Source: Adineta steineri (lineage: Eukaryota; Rotifera; Eurotatoria; Adinetida; Adinetidae). From it: a stretch of 64,000 nt of DNA. Of this stretch, positions 57,200 to 64,000 are shown in pieces. The stretch spans positions 362,206 to 426,205 of the forward strand of contig CAJNOI010000081.1 in assembly GCA_905250115.1 (NCBI GenBank), in the 5' to 3' direction. Positions within the stretch are counted from its first letter, which is position 1. Every line of letters begins with the position of its first letter. The notes under the pieces are model-generated. The model had not been told where the DNA came from. It ran no database searches and saw nothing but the letters and a program-made list of their open reading frames with translations. The position numbers and the translations under genes were made by a program.

Positions 57200-58504
57200 G
57201 TTATAAATTTTTTCTCTGAAGCAAAAAGATCACTATAGGTATTTAAAAAAAAATTAGCATTTGATTTGAATATTTTTTCCCGTCAATAATTGATTACTCA
57301 CCTTGTCAAAAAGGATTTGATTGGTGAAGTGAAATCCTATAATGCTTAGACTTAAATACAATAGATGTCTTGAGTTGCTTTAAAAAAGATTGCAACTGTT
57401 TGTAACAGATTTCCACCGACTTTCAACTAATTTGTATTTTTGTTATCATATTAAAATGATAAAGCCTAGAAAAAGAACATAAATGAAATATTAGAGAGAA
57501 CGCTAACCGAAGAGGAGGAAGAAAAATGTCTGCTGTGATTTGCATTAAGTAAATAACGTTATTTCAAAATATATAAGTATTTTTTGGAAAATATCTTTAT
57601 CGTCTAACATGTTTATACATCGAGATATATTAAAATATATATTCGTATAGAATAGAACAATATATGAAGGAGTTCTTTTTATATGATTATTAAAATCCTG
57701 TATTGTCAATGTCTATTCAGATATTACACATCTTTGACAAAATAAACGATTTTATTCATATATATTCTTACCTATTTCAACAATCTTCTGGCGTATGTTA
57801 CAATCAAAAAAAATTCAAGCTAAAGAAAAATCGACAATTACAAAAATCTGATAGTAAAATAAAATTTAAAAAATTATTCAAGTTCTTATTTCCTCTACAT
57901 TGTACCATGCATGTCTTAGATCAAATCAAAAACACTCACATTGTTTCCATGTATTGATTTACTTTACAAATGTTGTGTTTTGTGAAAAGCAACGCATTCT
58001 GATTGTCATTTATTCGATCAATTTAGTTGCATATTAGATCATTGTACCCTTCTTATACCATCTATACTGTTAATGTTAGAATGTTACAGATCAAAAAATG
58101 ACTCGAAGTCAATAGTAAGCATAATAACCAAAACTATTGCTTTGTTAGTTTTTGAAAATTAATGTTATTTAAAAGAAGTAAGACAAAACTGTGTTTAATT
58201 TAGAATACAATAAAACTGTATTCATCATTGTGATATATGAAAAGTGTTAGAACTTTAAGCATGTTAGAATATACAGATTAGATTAATAATTCTACGGAGA
58301 AAATTGCTTAAACTAATCATTCACAGGTTCAGTGTATTCAAAACTTGTCAAAGGTGATGAATATTTCGATCCGTTGTATTTTTCATAACCATTTTCCTAA
58401 GTTTTTGTTATTTATATATTTTGAATTGTATTTTCCTCATGACATTTCGCTTTATGTTGTTGCCCATTAGCTAGAAATATATTTGTATTTAATATTTATA
58501 TTAT
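57200..58504. repeat. Last array spacer
   Basis: Array spacer sequence to about 58,440, then the 3' flank of the 58.5-kb gene. No gene. Confidence 0.65.
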
Positions 58505-59552
58505 TTACATTGAACAAACTTTACCTTCAATTTCATGAATAGATTCTGTTTGACAAAAACAATCTGTTGGATAGGCAAGATTATTTTGATCGACTCGAAC
58601 AATTTGAAAATTTAAAATAGACTGTTGAAGTTTATATTCATCTCGAATACGTTTTGGTGTCTTGATTTCGATTGAATGCTGATCTAAAAATTGAAGAAAT
58701 AATCATAATTTTTTTTGTCGTTTTCAATTCTACCTAAGACAACAAGTTGAGTCGATGAATAGATTGGTAGTGTATTAATTTTAGCTAAATCATATTGTTT
58801 AAGTCTAATCATTGTTAAAGTATAAATTCTACAAAAGAAAAGCGAATTAATGTAACATCTGAATTTTCGATATATAGAAAAGTTTACTTCATAGTACCAG
58901 TTTCCATATCATTATCATTAATTGGAATAAAAATGGAACCATTATGAATTTTTGCATATTCATTTTTAATCCATATTGGATATGGATGGTAAAAAATCAA
59001 ATGATCTTTTCGATGATCTATTGTCGTTCGTGTTATACGCATCCAAAGTGTATCACCAGTAATAAGATTATGACGAAGATCAGGAATCTATTAAAATTAA
59101 ACTATAGAAAATTCGTTTGAAAAAAAATGTGTATCTACTCTGATCGTCATTATATTATTATCTGGAATAGATATATAACGAATTATTTTTTCACATTCAT
59201 TTGCATATCGAACACGTTGATTGAGAGAAGGTGAAACGAGAATTATCATCGGTCGATAAATATAAATAAATTTATTACTATTCTCAAATGTTGATGTGTT
59301 TATATCGTTTGATGATAATTTGAGAATTTCATTTTTAATTGTAGAATTATCTGAATAATCGATTGTATTTATTGATTGAGAAAATTGTTTAGTAAATACT
59401 TCATCAGAATTAATCAAATTTTCCCATATATTCACATCGAAATCTTCAATTTCTTCTGAGAATTTAATACAATCTAAAAAATACATCATATATGTTAAGA
59501 AAGAAAAACATTTTCTTGTTTTTTTAAATATATTACCATCTATGATAGACAT
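58505..59552 (-). CDS. Rel-homology-like protein 4
   Basis: ATG at 59,552; five exons. An acidic N-terminus (FSEEIEDFDVNIWENL) precedes PMIILVSPSLNQRVRYANEC, which matches the Rel opening P-x-I-x-I-x-E-x-P..R-x-RY-x-x-E-C, then GDTLWMRITRTTIDHRKDHL, HPYPIWIKNEYAKI, HNGSIFIPINDNDMETGTM and YKLQQSILNFQIVRVDQ. HLIFYHPYPIW fits the Rel HPHxLVGK position. After the DNA-binding half the frame ends shortly after a DCFCQTESIHEIE segment (58,505-58,507), unless the GTAAAG there is a donor. A fragment of this gene is found in the chimeric pseudogene at 37.43 kb. Confidence 0.65.
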
Positions 59553-59559
59553 TATTTAA

Positions 59560-60418
59560 AAGTGTTTCAACTTGATGAGATATATTCCGTAAAAAACCAA
59601 GAATATTTTTCTACGTTGATTTGTTTTAAAATGTTGTTGAGTAATTTGACCTTCGTATATACTGTCTCTCTTTCGAATTCAACGTCTAGATGATAGGAAT
59701 AGAAAAAAACTATATTTTAAATTTTACTATAAAATGTCATTGTAAATTATAACTCATAGAAATTTACAGAGTAGTATTTTTATTGTAAGAGAAGTTTTTC
59801 AAAACTATTTATAGCTACTCAGTTATACTCGATAGACAGAAAATTATACTATAAGTTTATCGGGAATTTGTTTTTCGAGATTCTTATCGTTGTGTTTGTG
59901 CAGACAAGAGAGATTTCAGTGAAAAAATATTTACTTTGTAAAAATGAAGGACAAAAAAACAAGAATATATCATAAGATAAATACTTTTATTATGAATTAA
60001 AAACACATACAATGTCTGGTGTTTTATTTCTTTACGTAGAGTCGATTGACATTATATGTTTTGTCTAGAAAATATTAATAATAGGTTTTTTAGTAAGTAA
60101 ATTGCTAAAATGATATTTAATTTATGATAGATATATAGTAGTTAATAAATTAAAATTCTCTTCCGAATTTTTCATTAAAGGAAACAATTAATAAAAGTAC
60201 TCTTTACTATCCGTCGCGTCATACATTATGAAAATTGAAGTTTTTTTTCCCCGACAGAATATATTTATTTACAATTTACGAGACATGCGATGTTGATACT
60301 CTCGTTTGTAATAAGTTGAATTCTTTTCTACTCTTATAGTAAAAAACTATAGTATATATACTCAAAGACATGTTGTTTATTATAATTTACATTTTATTTT
60401 GATACAAAAAAAATATAT
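59560..60418. other. Gene-free stretch
   Basis: Promoter side of Rel-like gene 4; AT-rich with no supported coding sequence. Confidence 0.5.
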
Positions 60419-60420
60419 GC

Positions 60421-60957
60421 AGGGTGCTTCAAAAGTCCCCTAGGAAAATTCATTCAGATATCTTTAGTTTATAACAAATGTCCAAAATGAGTACCTTCAA
60501 CTAAAACACATAAATCCATCATTTTCGAAATAATTTCTTTTCGTTATCGGTGCTTATTGAACGATATTCAGTGATAAATTCTCACAATTAACGCTCGTTC
60601 TCGTAGAAATGCATCCTCTTCACATTTACTGGAAAAAACAATTAAAAACCGTAGAAAATAGGTTTTCGATGTTCTTTTGACCCTGTGGACATACAAGCAG
60701 ACAGTTTATGTTTACTGGACTCTTCTCTAACTTTTGAAGGTCTTTCAGATTGCTTTCCATTTACTATTATACTCATTTTAGAAAAGCATTAATAGTACAG
60801 AATTCGACTTGCATTTTTTCTTTCACAATGATAGATGACTTAAATTTCGACAGCTGACAATATACAAAACAAAACTTTAAAGAGCATACTGTCATTTTAT
60901 TCAAAAAAATCAATCAGATTGCTTTAATTGTGTAAGAGACTCATGGAACACCCTGTA
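60421..60957. mobile_element. Mariner-like non-autonomous element
   Basis: Left end CAGGGTGCTTCAAAAGTCCC, right end the inverse of CAGGGTGTTCCATGAGTCTC, with TA right of the element. Inside, the minus strand carries a short relic, EDAFLRERALIVRIYH, that looks like the N-terminal helix-turn-helix region of a mariner-type transposase. About 540 bp, internally deleted, and located just 3' of the 61-kb Rel gene. Confidence 0.6.
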
Positions 60958-61017
60958 CAGCACTGCTATATCTTGATTAAATTATTTGTCATAAAAATTA
61001 TAATACCAAATCATTGA

Positions 61018-62258
61018 TTAAATAATTTCAGCAAAATCATCATCTACATCATAAAATGTACTCGAAGAAGAAGATAGTTCAGAAGTATTTGATTCGTCAA
61101 TAAAACTGAAAATTGAATCATTATTACATCTGCAGTAACATGTAGCTAATAAAAGAAAATGTTGACTAGTTGTTAAATAAAAATATTACTTACATGGTTC
61201 ATAACAAAAATTAACACGTGCAACTTCTTGATTATTTTGACGAACAACAAGAGGAACTTCCACTTTATGATTTTCATTTACTTCTATTAAACATGGTGGA
61301 GTTGTAAATGTAATTGTTTTTGAATCAACAAATCGAAATAAAACTCGTTCCTGATGTTGTAAAGAAGGATATTCGAAATATACTTCACATGCTAAAAGAA
61401 ATGAATCGATTAGTTAAATAAAAATAATAATAAAAAAAAACTATTCACGTGTTTTTCTATCAGATATGGGAATGACCATCAAAATATCATCCCCACCAAT
61501 CCAATGACCTTTTTGTGGTGAACATCTAATAATTGCATTATTATTCGTTACTCTATCTTTTGTAGCAGTCATTACATTCGAATATACAGATGTTGCATTG
61601 AGTACAATAAGTCGTCCACTAGGATCACTTTGAACAAGAGAAAATAATAATTGCGATTTTTCTAACTGGTAGACTTTAGATAATTTTCGAACATCAGTTG
61701 GATCATCAATGCGTTGAATATCATTGTCATTTGAATGTACAATATGTAATGGTCCATAGTTTTTTAATTCATATTGAACTAATTTCTTACGAATAATTCG
61801 AAAACTAAATAAAGAAGATTTCACCTGAGAAATTATTTCTATTTTTGTATTTTACCTTTTGAAACCATTTATACAGTCTTCTTCTGTTATTGGAAAAAAA
61901 AGTGAATTTCGATATTCATTTTTAACAACGTTGACTTCGTCAGTATCAATTGGATGCGGATGTATGCATTGTATAGGTGCTTCTTCAGTTGGAACAGTGA
62001 CGAGAATTACACAAATATGTAATCCTTGGTTATACCATTCTTTAAGTATCTAATTATTAATTCATATTAAAAAAAATAAAATATTTTATGAATATCTCTT
62101 ACTTCAACTGTTGGATATTTGAACTGAGTTGAATTAGAACCAGTAATAATAAAACGATTCAATACAGTACCATTACGACACATTTCACTAGCATATCTAC
62201 TACGATAAAATTGTTGTGGTTCCGCAACCAAGCGCAGTGTTGGTTTCGAAAGTGACAT
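61018..62258 (-). CDS. Rel/NF-kB-like protein with both Rel halves
   Basis: ATG at 62,258; about six exons. First exon: LRLVAEPQQFYRSRYASEM ... QFKYPTVE, the Rel P.L.I.E.P....R.RY..E....YPTVKI layout. Second: GLHICVILVTVPTEEAPIQ and HPHPIDTDEVNV (SLVTKDPP..HPH), then FFPITEEDCINGFK. Third: FRIIRKKLVQYELK (LGI.CVKKRD) and YQLEKSQLLFSLVQSDPSG (LNAVRLCFQ), followed by RLIVLNATSVYSNVM, AIIRCSPQKGHWIGGDDILM (LPPVLS.PIYD ... LKICR....GS..GGDEIFLL), i.e. the start of the IPT/dimerisation domain. Fourth: CEVYFEYPSLQHQERVLFRF and VARVNFCYEP complete that domain. A CYCRC segment and an acidic Ser-rich tail end at 61,018. This is the key to reading the whole cluster as Rel. It is shorter than animal NF-kB and has no ankyrin repeats of its own. 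Confidence 0.8.
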
Positions 62259-62279
62259 TATTTGAATATTCAATTAAGA

Positions 62280-63149
62280 AAATATTAAGAATTCGTTGTA
62301 TTATGAATGGCATCATTGAATAGTGAGACGTACTTTTATTTACCGCAGGTTATGAGTGAAAGATCTCATTACGTTTGGAATACTACCACATATGTCATAA
62401 TTTACGAGTTTACGAGAGCAACATTCTTCAAGATATTTTTTTCATTCTCTCTTTCTTTCTTTCTTTCTTTCTTTCGTTCTTTTAATATTAGCTTTGTAAA
62501 AATCCTTGTAAATATTATCTATGACAATTCATTGATTTATCAGTGATATAATGACCGATTATTCAAACGATAAAGTACTAGATTTCCCTTGATTAAGTAT
62601 TATATGACTAAGATTGTTATACTCTATATGAAATAATAAAGCACTTTATACTGACATGTGATATGACACATGGGGATATTTTTTTTAATCGCAACTTTAT
62701 CTTGCGTTCTATTGACTTTTGTATTTAAATAAAAATGTAAGTTTATTGTTGACATCTGTAAAATTTTCTCGCCAAACAAAAATATTAAGAAATTTCCAGT
62801 TTCTTATTTAGAATTAAAACGAAATTTTTTTAATCGGATATTTATTTAGGAAGGTATATGCATCAATCAATTTCATGGGAATTTGAAGTTCCATAGATCT
62901 TCTGTACGATCTTTTTGTTTTTTTCTTGACGTGATCATTTAAAGATTTTCTCAATAGTTATATATTTGTACTAACTACTTCGAACTAATTTTATGATTAA
63001 TTAATTCTTTCCTTGGATGAAAAAAAAGGTCTACTTCTAACTACATAAAAAATCAACAACAAAAATATTGGCATAATTCTAAAACTTATAGCTATTTCTA
63101 ATGTCTGATAAAATGCAACTAAGTAATCAATAATTTGTATTCTTCCAAA
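62280..63149. other. Gene-free stretch with a TTTC microsatellite
   Basis: (TTTC)n at about 62,446-62,480, upstream of the 61-kb Rel gene. No supported gene. Confidence 0.55.
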
Positions 63150-63840
63150 TCAAATACCATTGCTTATTACCGATGTATCATTATGAAAATATTTTAAAAG
63201 ATAACGTGTAATTGGTAGATTATTATTTTTAATCGATAGTTCTAATGGTGTACGATTGTCTTCATCAGTGTTACCGAACTTTTCTTCAATATTTATTGAT
63301 TTTTTCACCAGATCTTCAATTAATAGGTCACATATTTCTTCAGCATCTTTATTCAATGCAAGAATATGAAATATATTTTGTTTTTTATTATTGACATCAT
63401 CGAGAAGTTCATCAAATTTTTTGTGCTCTAATAGAATCTTAAGAACATCAAGGTGATTGAGACGAAGAATATGAAGAAGAATTGTTTCACCTAATTGATT
63501 TTTTTGTTGAAGTAATTTGAGTGGAACAATAGGAATAAACTGTGATAGAAGATAAGAATAATTGTTTTCGATAGCTGTATGAAATAAATGTGGTTGTTTT
63601 TGAACAAATAATCGACAAATACGTAAAAGTGGTGTAAAACTATTAGTAGTAAATAATAACTCAATACTGTCTGCAATTTTATCCAGAACTAATTGAATGT
63701 TGTTCTTTTTAACTATTGATAAAGCACCTAAAATGAAATAGTTTATCATAGTTTTATCCGATTTAATGAAAGCAGTATTCAAGGGTGTGAGTGTGGGTAT
63801 TTCTATTATCTACTTACTCTCACCCATCCTCATACCTAGT
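63150..63840 (-). CDS. Ankyrin-repeat protein, 5' end not resolved
   Basis: A frame of about 210 residues ends at 63,150. Ankyrin-type units can be seen: TPLNTAFIKSDKTMINYF, NQLGETILLHILRLNHLDVL, KKQNIFHILALNKDAEEICD and NRTPLELSIKNNNLPITRYL, each with the G.T.L..A.......LL pattern. There is no ATG at the 5' end; codons for TPL are provided by a TGTGGG-type foldback at 63,782, so an exon boundary or an insertion lies there and more exons are expected upstream. Ankyrin domains of IkB and NF-kB p100/p105 bind Rel dimers. The position next to a Rel cluster makes an IkB-like role attractive but unproven. Confidence 0.65.
63782..63838. repeat. Telomere-like foldback at an ankyrin exon edge
   Basis: CAAGGGTGTGAGTGTGGG faces ACTCTCACCCATCCTCATACC. 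On the minus strand it reads GGTATGAGGATGGGTGAG ... CACCC directly before the ankyrin frame. Confidence 0.6.
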
Positions 63841-64000
63841 GAAAAATTGTCAGATTATACCTCATTATGTAAGATTATAATCGAGTTTTTGTGCAACAAA
63901 ATCAGGATTATAACCGATTGGAATCTTTCAAATCAACAATAATTCGATTTTTAATCAAAAAGAAATCGTCTAAATCAAATACAATTTTGATTAAAATCAT

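Larger units (their letters stand above)
35263..58440 (-). repeat. Tandem gene array, six copies (A-F) with conserved spacers
   Basis: Genes and spacers are both repeated. The spacer landmark CAGATATTACACATCTATGA occurs at about 37,376, 40,880, 44,707, 49,009, 54,605 and 57,719, giving periods of 3.5, 3.8, 4.3, 5.6 and 3.1 kb. The long periods are explained by transposon insertions in the spacers. Other shared landmarks include ATTTACTGAGCATTTC-type stretches near 38,570, 42,030, 46,610 and 50,165. Confidence 0.9.

Noticed and set aside
1-64000. tRNA or rRNA genes
   Set aside because: No cloverleaf-compatible sequence or rRNA-like block was noticed apart from the SINE-like pol III boxes; a dedicated covariance search was not possible.

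Overview
This is an AT-rich animal-type nuclear sequence with many short introns (about 45-60 bp, GT...AG, T-rich acceptors). Two runs of 100 Ns (1,805-1,904 and 20,513-20,612) show it is a scaffold. Stretches of the G-rich hexamer TGTGGG and its complement, the known bdelloid rotifer telomeric repeat type, recur inside the window. With the arginine ADP-ribosyltransferase, the DKNYY-type secreted protein and the lineage-divergent 7TM receptor, they point to a bdelloid rotifer, probably Rotaria-like. The genus is an inference.

Layout. (1) 0-20 kb is an accessory, repeat-rich region. It holds a DKNYY-type secreted protein, a coiled-coil protein cut by the first gap, an intronless 7TM receptor, a small six-cysteine secreted protein behind a promoter minisatellite, a pair of about 1-kb inverted arms carrying decayed DDE-transposase fragments, a complete-ended but decayed Tc1/mariner element, a broken PC-esterase-like gene, a CCHC zinc-knuckle protein, a broken DEDDy-exonuclease-like gene and an ADP-ribosyltransferase. 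About 18 short foldback elements with telomere-like TGTGGG arms are scattered here and at 63.8 kb, but none was seen between 20.1 and 63.7 kb. (2) 21.7-26.5 kb holds ordinary host genes on the minus strand: a catalytically degenerate short-chain dehydrogenase, an EF-hand protein and a phosducin-like protein (PDCL3 type). (3) 27.3-62.3 kb is a cluster of eleven minus-strand genes or gene relics that I read as highly divergent Rel-homology (NF-kB/Rel) proteins. Three are single genes (27.3-34.5 kb), six are near-identical-architecture tandem copies A-F (35.3-57.2 kb), and two more lie at 58.5 and 61.0 kb. A chimeric pseudogene of the last two sits inside the array. Only the 61-kb gene keeps a recognisable second (IPT/dimerisation) Rel domain with a GGDD motif; the others stop after the DNA-binding half. 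(4) An ankyrin-repeat protein (63.15 kb to beyond 63.78 kb) lies just upstream, as expected if an IkB-like partner sits next to the Rel cluster.

Interpretation. The Rel cluster looks like a young, still evolving tandem family. Four array copies (A, D, E, F) read open, B has a premature stop, C is interrupted by a MITE, and the spacers carry further transposons. Acidic serine-rich N-termini, a Rel-type DNA-binding core and basic C-terminal tails suggest nuclear transcription-factor-like proteins, some of which could be dominant modifiers because they lack the dimerisation half. This is inferred from motif order and has not been tested by a profile search.
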